Assembly (NCBI GenBank): GCA_964513465.1
Contig: CAZEMR010000005.1
Coordinates: 1 to 64,000 of the forward strand
DNA: 64,000 bases
Source of the DNA: CAZEMR01 sp964513465
GTDB taxonomy: Bacteria > Bacteroidota > Ignavibacteria > Kapaibacteriales > UBA2268
Direction of reading: 5' to 3'
The position numbers and the translations under genes are program-made. The notes under the pieces are model-generated. The model was given only the letters and a program-made list of their open reading frames with translations, searched no databases and had not been told where the DNA came from. Numbering within the stretch: position 1 is the first letter of the stretch; every line of letters starts with the position of its first letter. Positions 44,301 to 52,914 of the stretch are shown in pieces.

Positions 44301-44889
44301 GAATAGAATTCACCAGGTAGATCATGCCTGGTTCGTCGAGATATTTATCGCCGAGCAGCTTTTCATATTCTTCATATATATTCGCAATATCCTGCAAACG
44401 CGTGGGATCGAAGATCGTATCGTGTGTGATGTCGGAATCTTCCAGCTCTTTGCGCAATTCTTTGGTTCTGATCCCATCTTTTCTGAGACCATATATCACA
44501 TTGGCCAGACGCTGGATCAGAGCGGTTGAAACCCGCTGACCACCCTGCTTATAGAATTGTAAATCAGCGTTGGAAATCGCCTCGCCGAACATCGCAAGGC
44601 GATAGGCTTCGCTGACGATATGGTACTGTCCCAGATCGACCAGACTACCAGCGCAGCGTTCAACGAATTGCGAGAATGTATATATACCAAAAGTTCCGGC
44701 GGGCTTTTTGTGATAATCGAAATATCTGCGGATCGAATCGAAGCGTAGCTTTCGAACCAGCCGGCCGGTTGGCACTATTAGACTAAGGCAGTCGATTGCG
44801 CCGTTTTTCAGAAAATGATCCAATATCCCGGCAGCTTCATCAGGATATGCATCAATTGCGTAAGCTTTATTATATAATATCTGGGCCAT
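41362..44889 (-). CDS. AddB-like PD-(D/E)XK nuclease with iron-sulfur cysteines
   Basis: A 1,175-residue protein similar in layout to AddB/RecB-type nucleases. The C-terminal domain starts SVSDLDSYAKCPYAYF (Cys844), then GKIDRIEID and LLIGDYKT (nuclease Asp and Lys), and ends with Cys1155-x2-Cys1158-x5-Cys1164, the four-cysteine iron-sulfur pattern of AddB. The N-terminal part resembles an inactive helicase; at the expected Walker A site I read LIVPTGRLVRKL, without GKT/S. An AddA partner is not in the window. Likely role is DNA end processing. Start overlaps the prenyl synthase stop by one base. Confidence 0.85.
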   Translation of the reverse strand: MAQILYNKAYAIDAYPDEAAGILDHFLKNGAIDCLSLIVPTGRLVRKLRFDSIRRYFDYHKKPAGTFGIYTFSQFVERCAGSLVDLGQYHIVSEAYRLAMFGEAISNADLQFYKQGGQRVSTALIQRLANVIYGLRKDGIRTKELRKELEDSDITHDTIFDPTRLQDIANIYEEYEKLLGDKYLDEPGMIYLVNSILSKSDGNDRLNEIFGSDNVIFLDEFTEFRLPEREFLSAFVDAQAGLALNIDYRHDNGPLYGNLRETMAALEKSGFAKRSTDKFVIESEEKEEFDKSKRTEYLRKWLFNAEKDIRNPNFSEMIRIVKTEDRIEEVRFLAKLIRYLCANGYRPSDICVTMRKPENYSDLFREIFFLHNIPVNISDRFPLEKSPVTVGVFALLDCIAKGFRGSDVQRALESKYLKFYRDENADEEINTINLIQVAQDLRIIGGYARGAHKGWIARLESTIDRIEKEIELMEKYQETEEIDMMVARTQLEKVRLALYDFNIFINSLPLSAGKLRPREFSDFIKNDIIMRHHVAGNIRDYYEQSINRSEIGTNTEFIYYQEDAEKNAHALAALNEAIDEMTFILEDRATADADSGMGNPVSGYSPAFYADRLRTAVSGAKYQIREKQRYGVTVTAIEQTRSIPYKVMILCGALDGEFPLAFRSERFLGKELYGSELRHIQSERLQFYQFLANAPEIINSGSKKIYITFPARENERELVRSSFVDELLKITTLQADGCLADLSGGQIPGGYEFVNTITSRQELLQKYCEFQNIDPENRELRDIAEKTGLGDKIRFIDQARIRKQDAVPEGVILVSKLPEQIAADYSKSTNLAISVSDLDSYAKCPYAYFVEKKLRIKKYEEPELALSPLETGNTLHKIVFRFYSELRESEGGRRINPTELYLPDFILTRLDPDREDEYRERLMEIAREEIERLKFDHPFFGLEEQRIMGTPTTPGYLRSWLSAELRRIRMGWPYTPGLFEFSFGMPSRNHAQSLPPVEFDGFRLRGKIDRIEIDPDTDTPQLLIGDYKTSLGSASSTGNILEGKSFQMPLYLAAAKQFMSDKYHTSIEFGGAAYYPFDPYYDKKNSKFKYEQAVLADDRSKLSMNTGLKKNINISGSRNLVSAEDAVESSIKMAKEIVEDIRAGQFPVDPSGNSCTYCAFGPLCRKKEMGEIEDF

Positions 44890-45899
44890 TAATATTTCCG
44901 CTTATCGATTTTGTCGACCAGCCAGCGCAGCATGTCCACATAAAATCCGTCGCTGAATTCGCTGATATATTTCCGCGCATTATCGAAATGCAATTTGATC
45001 TCTTCGCCAGCGCTGTCGAATACTCCGAGCCGTTCGAACAATTCGCGCATAACCGGCGCTTTATCAATGGGGAGACCGTTATTTTTGTAAAATTCATTGA
45101 TTAATTCAACATCTTCCTGGCTGGTGGCGCGCTCTTTAGCCGTTATAATCAGAAATGTTTTTTTGCCTTCGGCAATATCAAGGCCGATTGTTTTGCCAAG
45201 CTCCGCCTGGTCTGCGAGTATATCCAGCAGGTCGTCCTGAAGCTGGAAGCCGAGGCCCAACTCGCGGGCGAATAATTCTGCCGCACTGGCGATACGCTCC
45301 GGAGCATTTGCGCAGTGAACGCCGATAACTGCAGCGGTCTCGAGCAGACGCGAGGTTTTTTTGCCGATCATATTCATATAATCATCGATCGATACATCTC
45401 GGCGCTCGTTGAATTGCATATCGAATGCCTGGCCTTCGCATACCTCGATTAGCCCGCGAGTGAATGCCCGGTTGATCTCGGTGGCGCGGGCATGTTCATT
45501 GCATCCGGGCAGCAGGGCATAAGCATGGCCGACCATGACATCGCCGAGCAGGATGGCGGTCGGGGTGTCCCATTTTTCGTGGACTGTCTGGCGGCCGCGT
45601 CGCATAGGCGAGTCGTCCATGATATCGTCATGGACGAGTGTGAAATTATGCATAATCTCCACAGCGGCGGCGGGCTTCAGTGCGGATTCCGGCGGCGCAC
45701 CGCATGCCCCTGCGCAGATCATCGCCAGCACCGGACGGATACGCTTGCCTCCGGCTGTAAGTATATAATTAAACGGGTCGTACATGCAATCCGGATTATC
45801 GCCCTTGTGATAATTCGCCAGCAGATTTTCGACCAGCAGCAGCAGTTCGTTATATTTTTCCTGGAATAGATTGTTGTCCTTCATGTCATTCTGTTTCAT
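44889..45899 (-). CDS. Polyprenyl diphosphate synthase
   Basis: A 336-residue trans-prenyltransferase. GGKRIRP at 50-56 binds isopentenyl diphosphate, the first aspartate motif is DDIMDD at 91-96, and the second is FQLQDDLLDI. It chain-extends isoprenyl diphosphates (farnesyl, geranylgeranyl or longer); product length cannot be read with confidence. The next gene, AddB-like nuclease, starts on its stop codon, and dprA precedes it by 11 bp. Its product could feed the UbiA-family enzyme at about 61 kb. Confidence 0.92.
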   Translation of the reverse strand: MKQNDMKDNNLFQEKYNELLLLVENLLANYHKGDNPDCMYDPFNYILTAGGKRIRPVLAMICAGACGAPPESALKPAAAVEIMHNFTLVHDDIMDDSPMRRGRQTVHEKWDTPTAILLGDVMVGHAYALLPGCNEHARATEINRAFTRGLIEVCEGQAFDMQFNERRDVSIDDYMNMIGKKTSRLLETAAVIGVHCANAPERIASAAELFARELGLGFQLQDDLLDILADQAELGKTIGLDIAEGKKTFLIITAKERATSQEDVELINEFYKNNGLPIDKAPVMRELFERLGVFDSAGEEIKLHFDNARKYISEFSDGFYVDMLRWLVDKIDKRKY

Positions 45900-45910
45900 A
45901 TATTTATATA

Positions 45911-47044
45911 CTATTTATTTCTGATATAATATTTCCCTGGAAGCTGCCGCGCAAGGCCTTCGAATTCGAGATTCAACAGGCGTGGCAGGATTTCCGGCAT
46001 GTCTAATCCTGTGCGGTCGGCCAGCTCGTCAATATGCAATGGCTCGAGATTGAGATTTTCGTAAATAATTTTGTCCAGCTTATTCGTAAAGCTGATCACC
46101 TGCTGGGAATTGCCGTTCTTCTGAGCGGCGGTCAGCCCCAGCTCGCCGAGCACCATTTCGGGGTTTAATGCGATATGCGCCATTTGTTTATGGATTAATT
46201 TATTAGTGCCCTCGCTCTTTTCGGCATTGATATTACCCGGCACCGCGAAAAGCTCGCGCTGGTGATCGAATGCGAAGTTTGCCGTAATCAGAGCTCCGCC
46301 CCGGGCCGCGCTTTCGACCACGAGAGTGGCCATAGAAATCCCGCTGATAATGCGGTTGCGCTGGGGGAAATATCCCGGCCTCGCCTTGGTGCCGCATGGA
46401 TATTCCGAAATAATTGCCCCGCCGGATTCGACAATTTTCTCCGCATTGCGTACGGAAACTGCCGGAGAGATCGAGTCGACCCCAGAGGCGATAACCGCAT
46501 AAGTCGTTCCGCCAGCATCGATTGCGGCCATATGCGAGGCGGTGTCGATGCCATAGGCCAGGCCGCTGGTGACGATTACACCCGCGCGCACGAATTCTTT
46601 AGCAAAGCGCTCGGCGGTCAGTTTGCCGTACGTTGTGCAGCGCCGTGTGCCAACCATCGCGATCGAAACGGTTTCAGGCGATTCCAGCCGCCCCTTTATA
46701 TATAAAACGACCGGTGGATAGGGGATATCGCGCATCAACCCGGGATATTCATCGTCCCATATTGTGATAATATCGACATCTTCGCGGCGGCATAGCTCAA
46801 GCTGCTGTCTTGAGGCCGCCTGCGCCGGGCCGACGGGCGACGAAAAGAGATCGCCCTGGCTGAGCTTTGCGGCGAGCGCCGGAGGCAGATCGGCGTCCAG
46901 CACATGATCGAGCGATTCGTAGGTCTCGATGGTCTGCCGCTGGATATTTACGTTGATGCCGCGTATATAGCTAAGCGCGAGTATATTTTCGAGAGTCCAG
47001 TTGCCGGGTAGTGACATATTCGATTTTTTTGATTTTTTCTGCAA
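45911..47044 (-). CDS. dprA: DNA-processing protein DprA
   Basis: A 377-residue DprA/Smf protein. The Rossmann core includes VSIAMVGTRRCTTYG, VTSGLAYGIDTASH, FPQRNRIISGIS and ESAARGGALITANFA, all standard. A C-terminal winged-helix segment (about 315-375) is present. DprA loads RecA on incoming single-stranded DNA during natural transformation. The start may be at 47044 or at a second Met nine codons in. With cca, the AddB-like nuclease and the SpoU methyltransferase it forms a housekeeping nucleic-acid block. Confidence 0.93.
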   Translation of the reverse strand: MQKKSKKSNMSLPGNWTLENILALSYIRGINVNIQRQTIETYESLDHVLDADLPPALAAKLSQGDLFSSPVGPAQAASRQQLELCRREDVDIITIWDDEYPGLMRDIPYPPVVLYIKGRLESPETVSIAMVGTRRCTTYGKLTAERFAKEFVRAGVIVTSGLAYGIDTASHMAAIDAGGTTYAVIASGVDSISPAVSVRNAEKIVESGGAIISEYPCGTKARPGYFPQRNRIISGISMATLVVESAARGGALITANFAFDHQRELFAVPGNINAEKSEGTNKLIHKQMAHIALNPEMVLGELGLTAAQKNGNSQQVISFTNKLDKIIYENLNLEPLHIDELADRTGLDMPEILPRLLNLEFEGLARQLPGKYYIRNK

Positions 47045-47060
47045 TTTACGAAAAAATGTA

Positions 47061-47846
47061 TTAAATAATTAATCCCGCGCGGTGCAAAAATATTCCCGAT
47101 GCCGCAGCCACATTGATCGAGGGGATATTAGCGGAAATCGGGATATGCACCACATGATCGGCGCTTTCGACGATTGCCGGATCGATGCCCGGGCCTTCAC
47201 TGCCGAATACGAGAGCGAATTTTTCGGGAAACCTGAATTCATTTAAGGGAATCGACTTCGGCGTAATCTCAGCCGCGATTATTTTTATATTATTTTTATA
47301 AAAATATTCATAGCAATCAGAAATTTCCGTAACAGAAGAAATATGCGTGTAAAAAACTCCGCCCATCGATACCCTTACGGCGCGGCGCAGCCAGGGCGAT
47401 GATGTCGCGTTGTCGTGAACGATCGATCGGATGCCAAACCCGGCGCAATTGCGGACTATGGCGCCGACGTTTTCGGAATCGACAATGGCATTCATCATTA
47501 CGAACGGTGGCTCAAGCGAGCGATAATCAATTGGCGCTGGTATTTCGCCGATAGCCATAATGCCCGAGTGCAGGCGGAACCCCACGATTTGATTCATTAA
47601 TTCAATTCCGGCGAAGTATTGATTATCTTCCGGAATATTTTTATTATTGATTAATTCCGAATATTCTTCATAGAACTCCGGCAATGCGAACACCGAGCGC
47701 ACACGGACGGAGCTATGCATCAGCCGCTCGAAAACAAGCCGCCCCTCGGCGACGAATACATCGTTATCGATATGCGACTGCGGTGTGCGGCGCAGCGTGC
47801 GATACAGCGCAATCCGCGGATCGTTAATATCTGTTATTTCTGTCAT
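47061..47846 (-). CDS. SpoU/TrmH-family RNA 2'-O-methyltransferase
   Basis: A 261-residue SPOUT methyltransferase. Motif 1: ENVGAIVRNCAGFG; motif 2: LVFGSEGPGID; motif 3: IPISANIPSINVAAASGI, which together make the knotted SAM site. A ~95-residue N-terminal substrate-binding domain is present (VFVAEGRLVFERLM). The target, tRNA or 23S rRNA, cannot be told. It is 16 bp upstream of dprA on the same strand. Confidence 0.9.
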   Translation of the reverse strand: MTEITDINDPRIALYRTLRRTPQSHIDNDVFVAEGRLVFERLMHSSVRVRSVFALPEFYEEYSELINNKNIPEDNQYFAGIELMNQIVGFRLHSGIMAIGEIPAPIDYRSLEPPFVMMNAIVDSENVGAIVRNCAGFGIRSIVHDNATSSPWLRRAVRVSMGGVFYTHISSVTEISDCYEYFYKNNIKIIAAEITPKSIPLNEFRFPEKFALVFGSEGPGIDPAIVESADHVVHIPISANIPSINVAAASGIFLHRAGLII

Positions 47847-47910
47847 AAATGATTATTCAAATAACCAACTATACCCTCTACCCCAAAGTAGTGGCTGGTG
47901 GTTAAATTAC

Positions 47911-47944
47911 AAAAAAGCCCCCGATATATATAACCGGAGGCTTT
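47911..47944 (-). terminator. Rho-independent terminator of pruA
   Basis: On the minus strand AAAGCCTCCGG pairs with CGGGGGCTTT across a TTATATATAT loop and runs into TTTTTT. Confidence 0.87.
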
Positions 47945-47965
47945 GATTTATTCGATCAAATTTGA

Positions 47966-49531
47966 TTATTTGACTTTTTCGCTGATTGCTTTGCCCTGCA
48001 TGAAGAGCGAGAGATAGTCGCGGCTTCCGGCTTTGGAGTCGGTACCGCTCATATTGAATCCGCCGAAGGGGTGGACGTCGACCACAGCGCCGGTACTCTT
48101 ACGGTTGAAGTAGAGGTTGCCGACGTGGAATTCGCTGCGTGCACGATTCAGCTTGTAGCGGTTTTCGGAATATACCGAGCCGGTGAGGCCATAAATCGTG
48201 TTGTTGGCGATTTCGAGTGCGTTGTCGTAGTCCTCGGCTTTGAGAATTGCGAGCACGGGGCCGAATATCTCTTCCTGGGAGATTCGGGCGTCCGGGGCGA
48301 TATCCTTGATGATCGTCGGCTGGATAAAGAATCCGTCCATATCTTTGACCTTTTCGCCGCCAAGGATCAGTTTGCCTTCTTCTTTGCCGATTTCGATATA
48401 GGAAAGGATCGATGCTTCTGCGCGCTCGTTTACAACCGGGCCGCAGTAGTAATTGTCGACCGGGTCGCCGCTTTCGAGCTTGCGGGTGGCTTCGACGAGT
48501 TTTTCGCAGAATTCGTCATAAATCATTTTGTCGACTACTGCGCGAGAGCATGCCGAGCACTTCTGGCCCTGGAATCCGAATGCGGATACCATAACGCCAT
48601 GGACTGCTGCGTCTATGTCGGCTTCGGAATCCACGATGATGGTGTCTTTGCCGCCCATTTCGGCGATTACGCGTTTGATCCAGATCTGCTCCGGCGGTGT
48701 CTGAGCGGCCAGCTCATTGATGCGCAGACCGACTTCCATCGAACCGGTGAAGGAGATAAAGCGTGTATGAGGATGCTTGACCAGATAGTCGCCTGCTTCG
48801 GCGCCGCTGGCCACAAAGAAGTTCAGCACGCCCTTGGGCAGACCGACTTCGTGCATTATGTCTGCGAACAGATAGCCCATCATCGGCGCGTCGGACGAAG
48901 GTTTCATCACAACTGTATTGCCGGCTGCGATTGCCGCGCTGGTGATGCCAACCATAATGGCAAAGGGGAAGTTCCACGGCGGAATGCAGATGCCAACGCC
49001 AAGCGGCACATAGAAGTATTCGTTCTTTTCGCCGGGATAGGGTGTAAGCGGCTGCGGTTCGGAATAGCGTATCGCCTCGCGTGCGTAGAATTCGAGAAAG
49101 TCGATTGCTTCGCAGGTATCTGCGTCGGCTTCGGCGTAGTTTTTGCCAACTTCCGCGATCATCCATGCGTTGATTTCGAGGCGGCGCTGACGGCATACTT
49201 CGGCTGCTTTAAGCAGGAATTCCGCACGGTCTTCCGCGCGGGTATAGCGCCAGATGTCGAATGCATTATAAGCGGCCTGGATGGCTGCTTCGGCGTCTTC
49301 TGCGCCGCCGCGCTGCAATCCGCGCTGGAACAGTCCGACCAGCTCTTTTGGGTGCGCCGGGTTATAAGATTCGGTTTTGCTCTGCGTAAAGACGCGCTCG
49401 CCGTCGATAATATTCGGGTATTCCTTGCCGAATTGCGAACGAACTTTGTCGATAGCTTCTTTTTGCTTCTTAGCGATTTCCGGATCGGAAAAATCGTAAG
49501 GCGTAAGGTTTTCAAAAGGTTTTAAATCCAT
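47966..49531 (-). CDS. pruA: L-glutamate gamma-semialdehyde (1-pyrroline-5-carboxylate) dehydrogenase
   Basis: A 521-residue aldehyde dehydrogenase of the stand-alone RocA/PruA type. Catalytic Cys325 lies in GFQGQKCSACSR and the general-base Glu in AEMGGKD; IPPWNFPFAI and SFTGSMEVG bind the coenzyme. The C-terminus GTDSKAGSRDYLSLFMQGKAISEK is diagnostic of this class. It oxidises glutamate semialdehyde to glutamate in proline breakdown. No proline dehydrogenase gene adjoins. An AGGAG site precedes the start, and a terminator follows. Confidence 0.95.
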   Translation of the reverse strand: MDLKPFENLTPYDFSDPEIAKKQKEAIDKVRSQFGKEYPNIIDGERVFTQSKTESYNPAHPKELVGLFQRGLQRGGAEDAEAAIQAAYNAFDIWRYTRAEDRAEFLLKAAEVCRQRRLEINAWMIAEVGKNYAEADADTCEAIDFLEFYAREAIRYSEPQPLTPYPGEKNEYFYVPLGVGICIPPWNFPFAIMVGITSAAIAAGNTVVMKPSSDAPMMGYLFADIMHEVGLPKGVLNFFVASGAEAGDYLVKHPHTRFISFTGSMEVGLRINELAAQTPPEQIWIKRVIAEMGGKDTIIVDSEADIDAAVHGVMVSAFGFQGQKCSACSRAVVDKMIYDEFCEKLVEATRKLESGDPVDNYYCGPVVNERAEASILSYIEIGKEEGKLILGGEKVKDMDGFFIQPTIIKDIAPDARISQEEIFGPVLAILKAEDYDNALEIANNTIYGLTGSVYSENRYKLNRARSEFHVGNLYFNRKSTGAVVDVHPFGGFNMSGTDSKAGSRDYLSLFMQGKAISEKVK

Positions 49532-49594
49532 TATGCCATCTCCTGATGTTGTTATATAAATATTAGATCAAACATTACATTCCGGATAAATTAT

Positions 49595-49618
49595 AAAAAA
49601 CCGCACAAAATGCGGTTT
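49595..49618 (-). terminator. Terminator of the PorE-like gene
   Basis: On the minus strand AAACCGCA (49618-49611) pairs with TGCGGTTT (49605-49598), followed by a T-run. The rest of the 222-bp spacer should hold the pruA promoter. Confidence 0.85.
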
Positions 49619-49753
49619 CATCGGACTGCGATCCTTTATAGATTACAAAGTTAACAAAATCTTAGAAATTTAAAACACTTCGAGAGAAAAATCGGTAGAT
49701 TTTTGAATCTTTTATTCAAATTCTTTTTGTTTAAACGATTGGGAATAATGGAA

Positions 49754-51478
49754 TTACTTTTTGGGATTGATTTCAATCATTACCCGTCTTTTGTATTCAT
49801 TATCGACCGCGGTGCGGCGGTCGACTCCCTCGCCCATTATTTCCCATCTGACCTTGTCAGAAATTTTCCGGTATTCGGGGAATTCCCTCAGCCTGCGTTC
49901 CAGGTAGCGGGCGGTATAATACGCCCTCAGCGAGGACAGCAGCCGGTTGTTCATTTTGGCTCCCCGATCTATCCGGAATCCGAATTTCTCGTCGTCGATG
50001 CTTTCTTCCGCAAATCGCGCAACTGACGAAATTTCGCGCGGATCGGAATACCCTCGAAGACGAAGATGCAGATTTTCTATTTGCCTGCCGCAGCCCGCAT
50101 CAGGAATTTTGACGTGTTTAAGTATGAATTTCATAGCGTCGCTTAGTGCGGATTCGACCTGTGGGACGTACTGGTTATAACGCTCGCCGGGGTCTTCGAT
50201 ATACCTCGTCGAGTCGCTAATGCCGAGCAGTCCGTAATCGAATTTCAGGCGCAGCGAGGATAGATTCTCGGTGGTGTTGGGTTTATAATATCCGGTTACA
50301 AAAAAGGGGATATCATATTTTTCGAATGTGAATTTTCCGGGAATTGTCCGGAAAGATTCTTTTACCGTATAAACAAAAGATGTGTTATCGGAGCATTCCG
50401 CATGGAAACGAAAAACCTTGTCGTTGCCGGGGAAGCAATCATGCGAGATAATTAATTCATATTCGTCGCCCGGATTAAGCTGGTTTTCGAAATGTCCGTC
50501 GGCAGCTTCTATTGTTTCTTCTATGCCGGAGCTGATGTTTATCAGCGCCACATCGGCCGGGTAATCGACCGCATCGGGCAGGGAAATTTCGCCGCGAATA
50601 AGGGCGGCTTTGCAAATAGGATAGCGGTAGATATCATAGCCGCCCATCCCACCTGGCCGATTCGAAGCGAAATATATATAATTATGATAAATCGCGGGGC
50701 CGGTTTCGTCCGAAGGGCTGTTGACAGGGGCTGGCAAAATTTCTGGAGATGTCCACGATCCGGCTTCGTCCGGATGCGCTCTGATTATCTGAAAATCACC
50801 ATTTTCGCCGAATCCGCGTGATGCGTAATATAAATTGCCATTAGCGCCGATATATGGCGAAAGCTCCCGATCGGCGGTGTTAATCGGCTCGGGAAGCAGA
50901 GCAGGATCGCTCCATATCCCGTCAGCGCCTCGCCGGCTAATCCATATATCAATATCTCCGATGCTGCCCGGACGGTCGGAAGTAAACATAAGTATATTTC
51001 CGTCCGGCGAAATCGTCGGATGAGATTCGTAGTATGGCGAATTTATTTCCTCGAGGGCAATCGGGGCAGACCATAACCCGCCCTCGCGGATAGCAAAATA
51101 TATATCGCGGTGGGTCCGGCCAGTTGATTCATTAGTTGCTGCAAAATATATCTCAGCCCGGTTGTTCAGAGTGTCCGAGTAAAAAGATGGCACACCGCCT
51201 GCTGGCAGGCTGTGCAAAGGCAGCGATTTATCCGGCCGTGGATCGACAAAATCGTTTTTGATAATTTCAGTTCTGTAAACCTTTTCGATTTTGTCTTCGG
51301 CCGAAAGCACCGCGTAAAACATAGTGCTGTCGAGAAACGAGGGCTCGTATTCATCCGATGGAGTATTTACAGACATATTGCCGCCCATAGTAATTCCTCC
51401 GGACTGACCTGTGGAGCCGCACCCAGCGGCCAATCCGAGCAAACCCATGAAAAACAGCGCTGTATAAATATATTTCAT
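49754..51478 (-). CDS. PorE-like lipoprotein (PD40 propeller, OmpA-like C-terminus)
   Basis: A 574-residue lipoprotein (lipobox GLAAGC, Cys20). PD40/WD40-like propeller repeats cover about 95-285 (ESHPTISPDGNILMFTSDRPG, RELSPYIGANGNLYYASRG, ETGPAIYHNYIYFASNRPGG). A short carboxypeptidase-regulatory-like domain (about 300-345) follows and an OmpA-like domain lies at about 430-574, ending YKRRVMIEI. This is the order of the T9SS component PorE, but without the N-terminal TPR domain and with a divergent OmpA motif. T9SS role likely but not certain. Confidence 0.78.
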   Translation of the reverse strand: MKYIYTALFFMGLLGLAAGCGSTGQSGGITMGGNMSVNTPSDEYEPSFLDSTMFYAVLSAEDKIEKVYRTEIIKNDFVDPRPDKSLPLHSLPAGGVPSFYSDTLNNRAEIYFAATNESTGRTHRDIYFAIREGGLWSAPIALEEINSPYYESHPTISPDGNILMFTSDRPGSIGDIDIWISRRGADGIWSDPALLPEPINTADRELSPYIGANGNLYYASRGFGENGDFQIIRAHPDEAGSWTSPEILPAPVNSPSDETGPAIYHNYIYFASNRPGGMGGYDIYRYPICKAALIRGEISLPDAVDYPADVALINISSGIEETIEAADGHFENQLNPGDEYELIISHDCFPGNDKVFRFHAECSDNTSFVYTVKESFRTIPGKFTFEKYDIPFFVTGYYKPNTTENLSSLRLKFDYGLLGISDSTRYIEDPGERYNQYVPQVESALSDAMKFILKHVKIPDAGCGRQIENLHLRLRGYSDPREISSVARFAEESIDDEKFGFRIDRGAKMNNRLLSSLRAYYTARYLERRLREFPEYRKISDKVRWEIMGEGVDRRTAVDNEYKRRVMIEINPKK

Positions 51479-51677
51479 CGCAGTAGAATTTTTTTAATTT
51501 ATTATAATTATTTAATTTACAAAAATTTTACGAGAGTTCCTTCGCAAAGGGGGCCCGGCGAGAATAAAACAGCGTCCGGAATTGACAAGGAACTAAAATA
51601 ATTCGATACAATTTCGTAATTAATTCTTTTGGAATTCGTATAAGTATTTATCGGCATAAAAGGGAAGAAAATTAGTC

Positions 51678-52790
51678 ATGCGCAGCACAATTGCAGAGAT
51701 CGACCTCTCGGCCATCAGGGACAATTTGCGTTCCATCAGAAGCTATAACTCAGGAATTCCGATAGTTGCCATCGTCAAGGCCAATGCCTATGGCCATGGA
51801 ATTATCGAAATATCTCGCGTATTGCGTAGCCAGAATGTGCGCTTTTTGGGCGTTGCATTCGCCGAAGAGGCAGCCGCCCTACGCGATTCCGGAGACAATG
51901 GCGATATTATGCTAATCGTGCCGCCCACGGCGTTCGATGCCGAACTCGTTGTGCGCCACCGCCTGCATATTGCCGCTGCCGACTGCTCCGCGCTAGAAGC
52001 CATATCCGCCCGCGCCGCCGATGAGAATATAAAAATCCCCGCCCATATATTTATAGATACCGGAATGCACCGCGACGGAATTCATCCCGACGAGGCATCC
52101 GATTTTTGCGCATTCGCTAAATCTTTGCCAGGTATATATATAGCTGGGGTAATGACTCATTTTGCCACAGCAGATAGCCCCGACCGCGCTTTTGCGCTCG
52201 GACAGCTTGCCGTGTTTAATCGAACAGTTGCCGCGCTACGCGCAGGCGGGTACGAATTCGAATTCGTTCATGCCTGCAATTCCGCCGGAATGATCAATTT
52301 CCCCGAGGCATGGTTCAATCTCATCCGGCCGGGAATATCATTATACGGGATGCTGCCCGACCCCGCGCTGCACGGGAAAATCGAGCTGCGGCCCGCGCTG
52401 CGCCTTGTCTCGCGCGTGATCAAGACCAAATCCGTCCAGCCGGGCGAAACAGTCGGCTACAGTATGAAATTTGTCGCCGAATCGCCCACCCGTATAGCAG
52501 TGGTACCAATCGGTTATGGCGACGGATATTTTCGCGCGCTGACCAATAAAGCGCAATGTATTATCAAAGGGTGCAGTTATAATCTTATCGGGTCTGTTTG
52601 TATGGATCAATTGATGGTCGATATCGGCGACGGCGACGTCGAAGTGGGCGACGAAGTTGTGCTCATCGGCACCGGCGGCGGGGAATCTGTCACTGCGAAC
52701 GATCTGGCCGGGCTGGTCGATACGATCCCCTACGAGATAACGACGTCGATCCTCCAGCGGACTCCGCGGCGTTATATCAATGCGGAATAA
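51678..52790 (+). CDS. alr: Alanine racemase
   Basis: A 370-residue fold-III PLP enzyme. The PLP lysine is Lys34 in VAIVKANAYGHG. HACNSAGMINFP, RPGISLYGM, GETVGYSMKFVA (second catalytic tyrosine) and VCMDQLMVDIGD all match alanine racemase. It supplies D-alanine for peptidoglycan. An AGGGAAG ribosome site stands before the start. It is upstream of scpA but separated by 124 bp. The 199-bp space before it contains a GTTCCTT...AAGGAAC inverted repeat (about 51536-51593) of unknown meaning. Confidence 0.95.
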   Translation: MRSTIAEIDLSAIRDNLRSIRSYNSGIPIVAIVKANAYGHGIIEISRVLRSQNVRFLGVAFAEEAAALRDSGDNGDIMLIVPPTAFDAELVVRHRLHIAAADCSALEAISARAADENIKIPAHIFIDTGMHRDGIHPDEASDFCAFAKSLPGIYIAGVMTHFATADSPDRAFALGQLAVFNRTVAALRAGGYEFEFVHACNSAGMINFPEAWFNLIRPGISLYGMLPDPALHGKIELRPALRLVSRVIKTKSVQPGETVGYSMKFVAESPTRIAVVPIGYGDGYFRALTNKAQCIIKGCSYNLIGSVCMDQLMVDIGDGDVEVGDEVVLIGTGGGESVTANDLAGLVDTIPYEITTSILQRTPRRYINAE

Positions 52791-52914
52791 GCGGGTTATG
52801 CACATTTTGGGTCTGTGCGTCTGGAAGAATTGTGGAAAACTTCTGCGCCGCGCCGACCAGAAAATCCGTAAATTTGAAATTATATTTATAAAATAATTAA
52901 ATATATTTAATTAA

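Noticed and set aside
48071..49525. Plus-strand open frame of 484 codons opposite pruA
   Set aside because: Antisense shadow: it exactly mirrors a well-conserved aldehyde dehydrogenase, and its translation shows no domain and skewed composition rich in Cys, His and Phe.
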